NCBI GenBank assembly: GCA_004114245.1 | Contig: QZWS01000045.1 | Location: forward strand, 1 to 34,578 | Origin: Zoopage sp. CT-All | Lineage: Eukaryota > Zoopagomycota > Zoopagomycetes > Zoopagales > Zoopagaceae | Direction: 5' to 3' | Length of the DNA stretch: 34,578 bases | Part shown: positions 8,594 through 20,740 of the stretch, piece by piece | How the letters are laid out: every line of letters starts with the position of its first letter | Numbering within the stretch: the first letter of the stretch is position 1 | The notes under the pieces: generated by a model | Seen by the model: the letters and a program-made list of their open reading frames with translations, nothing else | What the model was told of the DNA's origin: nothing | The model's database searches: none | Made by a program: the position numbers and the translations under genes

Positions 8594-11500
8594 CTACATT
8601 TCCATGAGTCGTAAAAATATGTCTTCTAGCGTCGATTGCGATATGCTCCATGTCGATATGATTCCTATAAATGCTATAAAGGCATGCAGACCAATGGATG
8701 CATTGTACCATGCGGGTTATCTTCGAGGTATTTCAGCGTATTGGCAAGATTCCGCTTTGCAGTGCCTGGTACACGGAACCGAACCCGCGAGTCCGTCTCG
8801 TCGCCAAGCTGAGCCTCCGGCAAGATGCGACGCATTATATCCACAAGAGCGTCTTTCCGCGAGCGCACAGATACTGTCAGGCGGTATCCAGCCCCGTAGC
8901 GGTTTTTGATGTGGCTCGACGTTCCAATGGCACTACAAATGGGTCAGCATGCGTAACGCGTAATTGCATGAATTGACAGGAGTCGGCCACGAGACATGAC
9001 CGCAATGCGGTCACCAACAACGTCCGCCTCTTCCAAGGAATGGGTCGAGAGCAAAATAGCCCGACCGACTTTTATCCTGTCAACATACTCCCAAACGAAT
9101 TTGCGCGTGACAGGGTCCTACCACCGGTTACTCTCAGTTAGCTAGCAATTGCCAGTAATACCATGCCCGATGTTGGTTCGTCGAGAATTAAGAAACGAGG
9201 CTCCCCAATGGTTGCCAGCAAAAGCGAAAGTCGGCGCTTCATCCCACCACTGTACTCGCTAGCATTTACGTTTGCATACTGATCTAGTCGCAGCTCGGCA
9301 AGAAGACTCTTTGCCAATTGAGCTCGCTGGGAAACGGGATAGCCCTTGATGCCTGCGTATAGGTAGATATGCTCGGTGGCTGTCATGTCCAAGAACAGAC
9401 AGTCGTTCTGATGAGGTGAGATGTCATCGACGCGCAAGGACTACAAATATACCTGAACACAAACACCAAGGCTCTTGCGGATATCGCTCATGGCTGAAGT
9501 CACATGCATGCCAAAAATAGTGACATCGCCAGAAGTGACTTGCGTCGTTCCGTACAACATGGACATGGTCGTGGACTTGCCTGCTCCGTTCTGACCCAGT
9601 AGAACAAGGAGTTCGCCATCGCCGATTGTGAGAAAGAGCCGATCGACCCTAGAGCTCATGAAGCTAGCTCGTGGTGAGAAGCGTGTGCTTACGCTTTTTT
9701 CCGCACTCTTCGAAATGTTCCCGATGCAAATGACTTGCATAGGTTGACCACGCGAACCACCGCTATAGTGAATTGCCTCAGTCATGGACTCAATAGGACT
9801 GTCGATCCACTGACCGGAATAACTAGAGTCCATAGCATTTCCTTGTTCTCGGTCCAAGTCTAAATCACTTTCCTGAACAACGGCAGAAGTCTTCTGCCAA
9901 CACTGGTAGTTACGGCGAGCATTATATAGCACGAAATACCCTGCCAGTGATGCCTTGGGGGTTGGTACTATCCTTTCGACCCCAGTAGCCCGGCTGCAGA
10001 AAGAACAGCAGCGGACGTCGGAAGCCCTGATCATTTGGTATAACATGGTCCAGGTACCACCCAAGCAATACAAAGAAGACAAAGTTCATGATCAAGAGCA
10101 TAAGACTGGTGAAGGGCAAGGGAACCAGGCCAGGGTACAGATTGCCACCAACGCGCGGGGTTTGAAAGAGATCCTTCAGTGTAAAGCCTAGCAGATCCAT
10201 CAATGTCATGGCTATCCGGCAGACATCAACGTACCGCCGCCATCACGGAAGACACCCGTAAGGGGATCATTCGCACCGATTGTCTTCATATTGATATCGA
10301 TGTATAACTGGTTGAAGTTGAAAAACGGAAAAAACATTCCGATGACCCAGCCAATCGTTTCTCCTTGGTACGGGACGCCAAGCTTGGATTTTTCAATATT
10401 CACGTATAGACTGTACCAAAAACTGGGGGCCAGCAGTTGATAGATAAGTCCAAATACGGTAACCGCGAATCCGGCCACGACTGAAAAGACGTCAGTACTA
10501 ACAACGAGCGACGTGCTAGCTGACCTCCTTCGCGCACCGAACTTACAAGCGTTGACAGGAAGAAAAAGAAGGCGATCATTGCAATGCCGAAGAAATTGAA
10601 CATAAGAATCACGGCCTGGCAAGCCGTTATCTACAGAGGAGATGCAACAAGACATACCAGGAAGTTTGCCTTGGAAAAGAAACTCAGCCCAAAGGCTAAA
10701 CCCACGAGGCATAGAATGAGGGATTGAACGAACACCATGGTCATAGCAGAGAGAAAATGGGCAATCCAGTACGCAATCGAATTTAGCCCCCTAGGCATTA
10801 TTATGGTCCAAGAAGAGCGCATAATTGTATTACATAAGCTCCATGTTCTGTCGAAGCTTCTGCTCCTTCTCGCGAGCGAGTTTCGTGAGAAAAGCGATGG
10901 AAATAAAAGTTCCAGGCAAGAATAATAGCATTGATGCAAACGACCATACGATATCCTTATTGCTGGCATATTGTGATCGTCCAGCGATGTCCGGAAAGGC
11001 GCGCAACTTGAAATCCAGTTGTGCTAGATTGCTTGGATCGTTAACGGTGATAATCGCTTCGTCAAGTCCACTAAGGCGATGCCAAAAGCTGCGAACATGG
11101 CAATGACATACCGCATAAGCGACAAGACGGACTGTCCAAATGCATCATCGAACTTTGCGTCGCGCATGTTGAGTTTATTTTGATGCGGCATCACGGTCAT
11201 GTTAGCCGCTAGAAGGAAAGTCGGAAATCGGGGCCATTGGGATGGTGCATACCCTCTGTAAAGTTGTAGTAGATACGGTATTGATAGCTCGATCCCACGA
11301 TTGCAAAGGCAACGCCTCAAGAACACTCTCAGAAAGGAGTAGAATAGCACACTGTGTTACCAAGCGTCAAGGCTTCCGGAGACTTGAGAGCCAACGAATA
11401 CATCGTACTCTCGTCGCGAAGCGGCACTACGCCCAATGGCTTCTGCGGAACAAAGTCTATACCGTAGTCTTAGAAATACGTCAAATACAACCAAATTACC

Positions 11501-12049
11501 GTCTGAAACGACATGGGGTATAATTTCAAGCATAGGAGCGCCAGCATGTCTAGCATTGCCAGCAACGAACGCTGTGATAACTTTATCAACTTCGGGTGTT
11601 TTCGGCGTGTACGCGAGCGTAATGCACGGGATTCTCGCCGACTTTCTAGGCTAAAGCAGTGGCGACAATGGAAGTTGCTGGACAACGGCAAAGCATACCA
11701 CGCATTGACGAACATCTTCAAGAGGCCAAGTCGTCGGAGCACTGGAGCCCGGTGCCCCAGACCGAAGAATCATGTGCTGCGCGATAAAGAGAATCGCAGG
11801 AATAACTATTGGCACGATGATGGCGAGACACGTTGTAAATTTCCAGTAGCGTTTCTAGGCCAATGTCAGCAACAGCTGGGCAGTGCAGGCGTGTGTGACA
11901 CGAAGTGTAAGGTCTTTCCACAGTAAAACTCGGTATTGAAGTGAAAATAATTCACGAGGAGACGGCAGCGTAAAAGGCGGAGGTTTATTCAAAAGGGACG
12001 CGGCAGCAGGCGCCGAAGCGGCTGCGCGAGATGTGCGTCGACGGAGCAT
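8594..12049 (-). CDS. Half-size ABC transporter, subfamily A, 16 exons
   Basis: Predicted 937 aa. Exons (minus): 12049-11900, 11854-11699, 11650-11480, 11442-11361, 11315-11253, 11208-11112, 11070-10834, 10790-10658, 10615-10525, 10480-10235, 10187-9940, 9902-9453, 9407-9162, 9117-8978, 8932-8709, 8673-8594; introns 35-48 bp and all phases consistent. Order is one membrane domain then one nucleotide-binding domain. The start has the ABCA pattern LLWKDLTLRKRYWK before helix 1; a large luminal loop follows, then LAREKEQKLRQNMELMGLN before the helix cluster, FFLSTLVSSVRE and FFPFFNFNQLY. The NBD has Walker A GQNGAGKS, the Q-loop Gln, signature YSGGMKRRLS, Walker B FLILDEPTSGMDP and switch STHSLEEAD, so it should hydrolyse ATP. 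The C-terminus STWSISQSTLEDIFLRL is typical. ABCA proteins move lipids; a half transporter would dimerise. Intron 8 could end at 10631 or 10616, intron 10 at 10212 or 10188; I chose the longer ones. Confidence 0.88.
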
Positions 12050-12120
12050 GTTTGGCGGGCGGACCACGAGGCGAGGCGTCAACTGGCTGCATTTATCATT
12101 ATGCACGCCAAATCCACACT
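12050..12120 (-). promoter_or_regulatory. Short interval between MDH stop and ABCA start
   Basis: 71 bp between two tandem minus-strand genes. It must hold the MDH 3' end and at least part of the ABCA promoter. No distinct motif is recognisable. Confidence 0.3.
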
Positions 12121-13140
12121 CTAAGCTTTAGTAACGAACTCGAGGCCCTTGGCGATGTTCTTCTTGAGTTCGGGCACGGCCTTGTTGATCAGGTCCTGCT
12201 CGTACGCATTGATGGCGCCGAGCCCATGGATTTCCTTGACGCCATGGGCTCCAAGCTCAACATTGGTCGCGAAGAACTCGACGCCGTGTTCGCGCATCAC
12301 GGGCGAGTCAACGAAAGTGGGCTCGACGATGCCGGCTTCGCCGCCGACGGTGGCGCGGAGCAGCGAGTCGGTGAAGCGGGCACCAGCAAACGCCATCGAG
12401 AGCGTAGCCGAGCCAAGGCCGTCCTTGGCCTTGACCACCTCATCGCCACCAAACTGCACGCGATTGGTGAGCTTGTCGAGGGCCTCGGACTGAACGCTAA
12501 AGCCGGAGAGCTGGGAGAAGAGCGGCACGATCGTGACACCAGAGTGCCCACCAACAACAGTAACCTTGGTATCCTCGCAACGGGAGCCGCGCACCTCGCT
12601 GACAAACTTGGACGCGCGGACCACGTCGAGGGTGGTGACGCCGAAAAGCCGGCGAGGGTCGTACACGCCATGCTTCTTAAATATTTCCGCGACAATCGGC
12701 ACGGTGCTGTTCACCGGGTTGGAGATGACCAGGATGTGTGCCTTGGGGCAGAATTCGGCGCACGCCGTCGCCAGCGTTTGGACAATGCTGGCGTTGGTGT
12801 TGAACAAGTCGTCGCGGGTCATGCCCGGCTTGCGTGGCACACCGGCGGGAATCACCACCGTATGCGCGCCCTCCAGCGCGTGCTTGAGCCCGTCGTTTGC
12901 CGGGATGTATCCCTTCACCTGCACGTCCTTGTTCACGTGCGAGAGGTCTGCAGCGACGCCGGGTGTGTTGACAATGTCATACAGCGACAGGTGCGAGATG
13001 TGCGGGTTGAGGGTTAGCAGCAGCGACAGCGGCTGGCCGATGCCGCCGGCTGCGCCAAGGACGGCGACTTTGGCGGTACTAGACGCGGACGCGGTAAACG
13101 ACCGGCGGGCAGCGGCAGCGGCGATCGACGCAGACAACAT
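12121..13140 (-). CDS. MDH1: Mitochondrial malate dehydrogenase
   Basis: Single-exon protein of 339 aa that interconverts malate and oxaloacetate with NAD in the tricarboxylic acid cycle. The N-terminal ~22 residues ([20 protein letters not shown]) are rich in Ala, Ser and Arg without acids, a good mitochondrial presequence. The NAD-binding GAAGGIGQP loop follows. The mobile substrate loop is intact ([12 protein letters not shown], with the substrate-binding arginines), as are the next Arg/Asn elements ([12 protein letters not shown]) and the catalytic His in [11 protein letters not shown]. Length and motif order match the LDH/MDH mitochondrial clade. Codon use is GC-rich and the gene has no intron, unlike its long neighbours, which may reflect high expression. 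Its ATG is 7 bp from the first possible URB1 ATG on the other strand. Confidence 0.96.
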   Translation of the reverse strand: MLSASIAAAAARRSFTASASSTAKVAVLGAAGGIGQPLSLLLTLNPHISHLSLYDIVNTPGVAADLSHVNKDVQVKGYIPANDGLKHALEGAHTVVIPAGVPRKPGMTRDDLFNTNASIVQTLATACAEFCPKAHILVISNPVNSTVPIVAEIFKKHGVYDPRRLFGVTTLDVVRASKFVSEVRGSRCEDTKVTVVGGHSGVTIVPLFSQLSGFSVQSEALDKLTNRVQFGGDEVVKAKDGLGSATLSMAFAGARFTDSLLRATVGGEAGIVEPTFVDSPVMREHGVEFFATNVELGAHGVKEIHGLGAINAYEQDLINKAVPELKKNIAKGLEFVTKA

Positions 13141-13147
13141 CTTGGCA
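13141..13147. promoter_or_regulatory. 7-bp divergent junction MDH/URB1
   Basis: MDH starts at 13140 on the minus strand and the URB1 frame has its first ATG at 13148 on the plus strand. If URB1 instead uses its second ATG at 13193 the gap is 52 bp. Either way a bidirectional promoter must overlap coding sequence. Confidence 0.5.
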
Positions 13148-16100
13148 ATGGTTCAAAAAACGGAGAGATCGACGTTTGCTTTTGAAGCAGACATGAACCC
13201 CAACGACGAGCCACTGCTCAACCCCGCAGAGGTTGTCGGCGTGCTGAACGCGCGCGCCGAGGAGGTCTTGATGCTTGGGCTGGTTCGCCTGAGGAATCAG
13301 CTGCGGCGGCCGGCAGGGGAAGATCCCGTTGCGGACCGCGCCGTCGTCGAGTATCTTGCCATGTCTCCGAGCTGTCGCGAGCTTTTCGTCCTCTGGGATC
13401 ACATTGCAATTGTGAGCATGCGTTTATTGACTGGTGTTATTTAACTACTGGTCAGAATAAAATGGAACGCGTGGAGCCGCTGATATGCAACACCATCGAC
13501 GCCTTTCTCGGATTCCTTCGCACACGTGAGGCGCTCTCGCGGAGTGAATTTACTGCTGTGCTCAGCAATGTTCTGGCTTCTAATCGCTCGAAAATGCTTG
13601 CTTCTGCATTGGATGGTGGTCGCATTCCGACGTCGCTGGCCGTTCTAGCCATGCTTACATCCATTGCCAAGTGTGGTCCTCGTGCGGTCGAATCACTTTT
13701 AGAGCTTGTCGATATCGGCGGCAAGGTAATTTGGCCGTCGTGACAGTCTAATGCCGACTTGTTGTTTTCAGGGCGTACTACGACTAGCGTCAATTCCAAA
13801 GAAAAAGGAAGGAGAACGAGCCGTCAAGCATCGCCAAAGTATGCCTATGTTTCGTAAGCTTGCTGCTAAACGATGTTCAGGCACCCGTGAAGTCTTCCTT
13901 GAGTTCGCAATGTCCTGCTTTGAAAGCGCAAGTTCGGCGACAAAGAAGACCATATTGCAAGTGCATCCGTTTGTCGCTGCGGTTTTCCAGCATCTGCCCG
14001 AGGATCCCTTGCGCGTCATCCGGCGCGTGCTTCCAGTCATCAAGCAGCACGTTTTGGAAGATGACCTACTCACTCGCAGCGAACGCACCAACATTCTTTC
14101 CTTGCCAGTTCTTGAAAATCTTCTGCGACTGTACTCTCGTGATGCCACCACACGCGAATTTGCTCATGGGTTTTTCACATCCATACTGACCGTCCCCGGC
14201 ACTGGTCTGTGCTTCACAGATTACGGCTGGTATCACACAGACAAGGATTTCGCATCTGCAGCCCGCACTTCGACCCTCATTGAGCTTGATCCTACCAATG
14301 CCATCTCGTCGACTGGGCAAACAAATCTTCTGCGCAATTTCACGTTGCTACGTCTGTTGCCACAATTGCAGATACTCGATGACAAGCTTCAGCGCGAACT
14401 TGGTCTGGGGATTCTTCGTTCATGCTCCAATCTCGTCCACCGTATTTGGACCTCTGTGTCCCTACCAATCGAGCCCAAGCTTACCCTTCGGTGGCTGACG
14501 ACGATTCAATTTCTCGCTTCAGTTTTTCAGTCTCCGATTCCAGAACTCCGAGCCTACCCCCCACCAGCGGCGGTCGTCGTGGGCAATATCTTGCCGGGCA
14601 AGTTATTCGCCCGCGGAGTCCTCACTCGTTGTCTCCAGCACACTTCCGGGCTAGTCCAGCATCATACACTGCTGCTTGTGAACGCATCCCTGCAGCGACT
14701 TGCGCATTTTACGGCAATTGCAACGGAACACATACAGTCGCATCGGCACGCAGACGAGTGGACCCGAGTTCTTGGACGAACGCAGCGAGAAATATTTGGA
14801 CGCATACCCGACGTGGCGAGCATTATTTCCATAGCTTCAGCTGTAAAGCCAACCACGGACAATCCATCATCTGTACCGCGGCTTGTGCAAACCGCGGCCC
14901 TTTCGGTTCTGAAAGAGTACATCGCAATATTCGCAGATTCACTCCAGGGGAAATTAGATTCTGCACGCTTGCTCACGCATGGTATCATCTCCATGAACTC
15001 CCTGGAGGCCAGCCGGACGCTGGCGTTTCTGAATACGTTTCCCATAAAATTAAACGCGAAATCACGTAAGTGACATGCTTGTGATCTTGTGTTTATTTCT
15101 CAGGCGATAGCAAGGATACCAACTTGGCGATGCTCTTGAAAGTGCTGCTTCTGTCCCCATCGCCGCAGACCAGTCTGGCGGCGCGGAGAACTTTAGCTCT
15201 GCAGCTTTCTCGATCTCCCGCCTTTGAGCACGATGCTGCCGAGGCTTACATCTGGCTGGACATCTTGATGCATTTTTGCAGTACCTGTCGATCGAATGGC
15301 TCATCCATCGATTTGGTTGTCCAAGTCATGGATTCGGCATTCTCACGTTTTTCCGCAGCGCCCTATCGTTATTTGGATCAGTGCCATGCAGAAGTCAAGT
15401 CGTTTCATCAGAGTTTCGACGACAACAGCATGTCCTCGTCCTCGACGCCTATTCTCCAGAAGGCGACCCTTGCTATGATTCAGGATCACCCGGCATGGTT
15501 GCCTTTTAGCCCAATGTTTTATTCGCTGGTGGAGCTCGTGGAGGCACATGCAGCTAGCAGAGTCGACGCTCGTTTTGTCCAAGAACTGGCGAGCAATCTT
15601 AGTCGAAGGTCGCCGATACCGTATTTTGTGAAGCGCGCTTTGGGTTCTTTGCCTTTCGAGAACTCATTGCTGGAGCAAGGTGGGCCACCACTAGCGACTC
15701 CATTGGAAATAATATCTATAGGCTATTTGCTTGGCGAGAGCCAGAAATATGATGCTGTCTCCAATGCGTTTGCCCTGATCCATACTCTGTTACACAGTGG
15801 AACGGACGCTGCGCTTGTATTCGAATGGCTTGCTGATGTCATTCCCAAGTTACCGGCCACCACGCTTTCGTTCGTGCAACATGCATTATCTTTGATGTTC
15901 AATAGCGATAGCGTGATGCGATTACGTAGGTAGTAGCGTTAATGGTCTGTCTGACCGCTGGTTGTTAGATATTTCCTTCCTGCTTTGTCGCGATCAGATT
16001 GCTTCTTTGCTGCAAATAGTGAAGCAAAATGTGCTTGTGCTGCTGCAGGATCCTGCTTTCGTTCGCACCAACTGCGAGGTGAGCCTTACTTCGGCCTTGT

Positions 16101-18859
16101 AGTCCGCAGCTCATGTCAAATAGACTTTGGTATTCTTATCTGAACTTCTGCCCAAGCACAAGCTGGTCCGTCTTTTGCGGCAATTTATTCACGAATCATC
16201 TGCTGACACAGAAGCTCTTGTTTCCTTGCTCTTGTCTCAATTAAAAGATGGCGCAGGTGATTTGGACGCCAGTGATTGGCTTGCTCTATTTGAAAAATGG
16301 CAAGCTAGCTCTGATCCGACTCTGGATGCTGCTATGGCGGACGTTTTTTCTCCGCAGATCGTGTGCCGTCATTATCCGGCTAGCCTTTCTTCGTGCTTAG
16401 ACCTTGCCCGCCTTCTCCCCCCGAGTAGCTCGACAATCCGAACACTCGCCACCTGCCGAATGCTCCTATCTTTTCTCGCTATCCCACCTCGAACCATAGC
16501 ATATCTTTGCGAGAATGCTACTAGGTTCGAAGTGCCAGAATCTCGTGCAATTGTTGCTCTTTTGCTATGCCATTTGTTCTGCAATGAAAGCGGTACGATT
16601 TGCACTGCAGGCGTATTCGAGGACGCAACTGTCGAGATCTTGAGTAGAGCACAGTCTGATATCAAAGCGCTCGCATCAAGCACGGGCATGGACGAGTGGA
16701 CGCTGTTTGCTTATGGGAAGCTTGTTATACGCTTGGCTGATACGTCTTTGCTTACGACACTTCCGCCTGCTACGACCGCTGCTATTCTCGATGTTCTTAG
16801 TTGGGATGCGTATCCTGATGCTTGCCGCAGTGACTTGATTCGGCTTGCGCTCACGTGTCGGTGTCAAGGAGCCACATTGAGTACAAGTACTTGGCGCTCT
16901 CTCGGTAAATTTCAAAACCATTGCCAACATTCCTGACTTTGAAATAGATAAATACGTAAAGAAATTTGGATGTGCCATATTTGACGATCCAGCTTTGTCT
17001 TCGAACCCCGAGATCCTCGCTCTCACCTACCCGAAGCTTGACAGCGTCGTTTTGAAAGTGCTGCTCCAGTCCCACCAGCAATCTCCTGTGTCCTCGCAAG
17101 AAGTTTGTACGTTTTCGCGGTATATTTTCCGCTGTGCAAGCGACATCAGCCACAGCGAGGAGCTCGGAGCCGTTATGCAACTGTTCGAGCTCTATCGGGC
17201 GACAACGCGGCCATGTGATCGGTCCATTCTCGCGCTTTCTCAGAAAACCGAGCGGCGCACCAATAGCAGTGTTGCCTCGCTATTGATTGCCAATGGTCTC
17301 CGCGCTCACGGCGATCCGTCGTATATTTCACTGCAACAGGTAATAGACAACTTTGATGATAAGGCGACCTGGAATACGATCAACATGTTCCCTGTCTCTC
17401 GCACACTGCACGCGGATGGCGATGATGTGGCAGAAGACGACAATAGAAGCCAAGTTCCAGATACTATCTACGACCCGGCATTTATCCTCCCCCTTATAAA
17501 GCTTTTGGTAGCCTCCTCGTTGCCGGCAAAGTCATTGGTTTCGTCCAACTCGCTCGGCATTGTTATTTCGGCTCTGTCGTCGCTGCATGCAGGTGTGCGC
17601 CGATATGCATACACCATTCTTGACCAAGTTCAGCCTCGTCTCCGAGTAAGAGCTTGTCTGTTTAATGTTTTTACCAACTATGAGCTAGAATTCTAGGTAT
17701 CCCGGCCACGAGCAAGTGAGCATGGTTGTCGAGTGGGTACGCAACGGCATCGTCGATCGTGACACGCCTCAGCGATTACCGAGTGTCATCACGACCTTTG
17801 CGAGCCATGCCATTGCGGTCATGATTAACCCCGGCCACTTTCTCTATCGATCTGTAAATGCGTTTCTCCTTCAGCGAGCCCTGCCTGACTTTTTGGTAAG
17901 CATTTCATTTGCGCTAGCGCAAGGCTGAACCCTCGCAGGATGTGCCGATGTTCTTTGAGCTGTTCAATTCCAGTTCCGTCTCTTGTCGAAAAGATCGAGT
18001 ATGGCTTTTCCGGATTCTCAGTGGAGGCCTGCGCTGCCAAGAGGACTACGCTGTCTATCGCCGCCGCCATGTCATTGAACTTTTGATGTCGTTTTATACC
18101 TCGTCCCTCTGTGATAATTTTGCGCGAAAGCTGATATTTGAAGTAAGCGATCTCTTGACCACTGGTGGAAACTAATCGCTCCCAGATATTCAGCAAAGCG
18201 ATGCGTCTACCGAACGCTGCCGAAGATGTGCTTTGCAATCACGGCTTCATCTCCTGGCTCTCGTGTTGCACATATGGAACGTGGAACGGTGTATCTCAAG
18301 AGTTTGAGCTGGGCCGCGCTCGTTTGGCGCAAATGGCAGCTTCGATTCGACCCGATCTAGCAAATCGTCTCCCAACCCTTCGATTCCAGTATGATTGCTT
18401 TGTCATAGCTGTCTTGAATTCTGTGGATCAAAGTGCGTACCACTCCTGTATTAGTCGATGCTAACACTCCTTCAAGTCACTAACAGTGCGCTCGCTGCGA
18501 ATATTCTTTCGGAAATTGCGGGTCTGTACCAAACCATCAACGATGTCGATATACATGTTGCCCGAAAGCTGATCCGCACCTTTCGCGTTCTTGGCTCGCC
18601 CGACAAGGTTGCGAGTGAGACCACGCACGCGAATACGGATTCCAATTGGCTTTATAAGTGCTATCCAGTCAAGGATGTCAGATTGGCTTGTGCTGGCGCG
18701 CTGATGAAGCTGTTGCTTCGTGGTGTGGATCACGATAAGGAGGATTTTCATGCCGTTCTGAATGTGCTGCAAAAGGCTGGCAATTCGGAAATTAGGCGAA
18801 TGTTGGCGACTATAAGCATAGCCCAGACGCAAGAAGAAGCAGCACAGGAATGCGTTTAG
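13148..18859 (+). CDS. URB1: Nucleolar pre-ribosomal-associated protein 1 (URB1/NPA1), 12 exons
   Basis: Predicted 1745 aa, close to yeast Urb1 (1764 aa). Exons: 13148-13411, 13456-13725, 13772-13838, 13881-15065, 15104-15925, 15969-16078, 16124-16904, 16948-17645, 17689-17895, 17939-18142, 18186-18432, 18477-18859; introns 38-46 bp. URB1 is a huge alpha-solenoid scaffold of early 60S pre-ribosomes in the nucleolus. The N-terminal domain shows the family pattern: a Leu-rich helical start, [14 protein letters not shown] after intron 3, and a block with [18 protein letters not shown]. The C-terminal domain has [29 protein letters not shown] and the very conserved [36 protein letters not shown], which continues across an intron into [14 protein letters not shown] and [15 protein letters not shown]. 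Intron 3 (13839-13880) is 42 bp, in frame and stop-free, so retention would only insert 14 residues. A second ATG at 13193 is an equally good start. Convergent with BRF1, 57 bp apart. Confidence 0.92.
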
Positions 18860-18916
18860 GTCTGCTATTGGTCTGCTATTGGTTGTACATGCAAGCATGA
18901 AGAATGCGACTGTGCC

Positions 18917-20678
18917 CTAATCATACTCGTCATAATTGTCATATCCGTCGTATCCGTCATCGTCGGGCAGAACACCATACTCGTCCTGCGTTGTTGATCG
19001 GTTGCCAAGTAGCTCCCGCACGCTTCGCTCGTTGAACCCAGAAGGCTCCTCGTTCATCTCAAAGAGGCTTTCCATGGGAGCATTGGCGCCGGCTGCGGCA
19101 TTGTCTGCTTCAAGAATTTGCTCGAGCGCCTCATAGTTGACCTTCCTGGACAGCTTCTTGACAGCAGGGCCCAAGGCATGCAGAGCCGCCTCGGTCAAAT
19201 CATTGGCTGGCTGCAGTTCTTTCTTGTTTGTTGCTCGCTTTTTTCGCTAGCAAAACATCAGGCGACTGGAGCATAGCCAAATTTGCGCTACCTTCTTGGG
19301 CTGAACATCGTCAGCAGATTTCGTGCGCAGCGCTTGCTGAAGCAAATATTCCTGGTTGTCGGACAGCCAAAGCCTCTCCTTGATCTTGTGTTCATCGGTA
19401 GACAGAATAATCGCGTTGATCTCATCGTCGTCGACATCACTAAGGGATATCGAGTCCTTGCTTGGTGCTGGACACAGGTCAGCAATATCAATAGGAAAAG
19501 ACCTTACCTGGTCGCTTTTGCCCAACCGGAACGTGCGATCTTGCGTCTCCATTGCCTTCCTTGAGAGCCGCGGCATCCTCGGCTTCAATTTGTGTAAGAA
19601 TGCCTTGGACTTCCACCTCTCCTGCATCCGGCTCGGAGAGCGACGAGTTTATCAGCTGCAATTCGCCCTGGCGCTCACGCTCTTTAGTCGCCGCCTTGGC
19701 CAGACCGGCTTTAAAAGCAGGCGGATCAGCATGCCCCTCCAGATCCACATATCGGAAATTCTCGACCGTCAGCTGCGCACTTGGTAGATCCATGAATTCT
19801 GCCAAGCGTAATTTCAGCGTGGCCTCGCCGATTTTCACAATGCGCATCACTTCCTTCTCCGTGCGACGGAACCCGTGGATGCGTGCGGCGATGAGAAGGC
19901 AGGCACCGCAGATGCCGGCAGGTCGTCGACCCGTTCGAAGCCAGTCAATGTTCATGCGAGACACGAGCTTATTTGCATCGCGGGCAACGAGCTCGGTCTT
20001 ATCGCCGAGATCGAGAAGAGCAGCAAACCTGTTTACATAGAGTGCGGGGTCGACAACGGGCAGCTTGAGTCGGAGCACGGTGATGAGATCTAGAAAGGTG
20101 CCGCCGAGAGCGAATAGGTTCATCTTTTCGCCGTTAGGGCATTGCTAGATAGGGAGCGGGATGAAGCCAACCTGAAGGATCTCCGAAAAGTCAATGAGCA
20201 TGTGCGAGGTTGCCTCGAAGCGACAGGCTACGTAAAGACATGACGCAGCCACAAGCTCCGTCTTGCGACCGCGTGTGAAATTTTGCGCAAGAGCGAGGTT
20301 AAAGAACCGCTGGGCGGCCTCGGCGTATCGCTCCGAGATTCGCAGAGCGGTCGAGATGCGGAAGATGGCATCGCGGCCGTTCCGGATCGACTGCTCCTTC
20401 GATTCCAGTGCATTCTGGCGACGGAACGGTCCCATGAACGATGCACGTGCTATTAGAATGCATGTGTGATAAGCCCGCAGAGAGAGTGGAGGCCGCATAC
20501 ACTGGCCGGCACCAACGAATGTCCCCTGCAGCGTCGCCGCACCATTCGCCTTCTCGCCAAACGACACCTCGGACACAATCGTGTTCTCCTCGACAACGGT
20601 GCCACAGCTGCCACAGACCGACGTGCCTTGCGCTTCCTCGTAGACGATGTTGGTCGATCCGCAGCTGGCGCATGGCAT
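18917..20678 (-). CDS. BRF1: TFIIIB subunit BRF1 (TFIIB-related factor), 5 exons
   Basis: Predicted 525 aa; exons 20678-20501, 20449-20172, 20123-19508, 19467-19292, 19246-18917. It recruits RNA polymerase III to tRNA and 5S genes with TBP and BDP1. The N-terminal zinc ribbon is complete (MPCASCGS ... CGSCGTVV, Cys 3, 6, 22, 25). Two cyclin-like repeats follow (RISERYAEAAQRFFNLAL ... VAASCLYVACR, and NRFAALLDL ... RRPAGICGACLLIAARIHGF), then the Brf1-specific linker. The C-terminal BRF1 homology block is split over introns: SLSDVDDDEINAIILS ... LWLSDNQEYLLQQ and KLSRKVNYEALEQIL. It ends in an acidic Tyr/Asp tail. Intron 2 was set at 48 bp ending gaaaag because this joins DFSEILQ to MNLFALGGTFLDL exactly as in the family; a 27-bp alternative would insert nine residues. 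Intron 1 (51 bp) is in frame and stop-free. Divergent from the coiled-coil gene. Confidence 0.93.
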
Positions 20679-20740
20679 TTTGGGCAGATGTGGCTGCAGC
20701 TCGCATCTTGAAACGTCGCGTGTGTGCCTCCCAGCGTCTG

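Noticed and set aside
9687-9730. Possible intron at a GTAAGC in the ABCA linker
   Set aside because: The donor looks good, but no acceptor restores the frame into the nucleotide-binding domain, while the unspliced frame is open throughout.
10212-10234. 23-bp ABCA intron (GTACGT...ATAG)
   Set aside because: A 47-bp intron with the same donor ending at 10188 keeps the same frame, matches the size class and gives a better join (RDGGGFTLKDLF).
12031-13017. 328-aa plus-strand open frame
   Set aside because: Antisense shadow of malate dehydrogenase; low-complexity His/Asp/Gly-rich translation with no motif.
20145-20171. 27-bp BRF1 intron ending CTATCTAG
   Set aside because: The 48-bp version ending at 20124 joins ILQ to MNLFALGGTFLDL exactly as in the BRF1 family and has a branch-like CCCTAAC.
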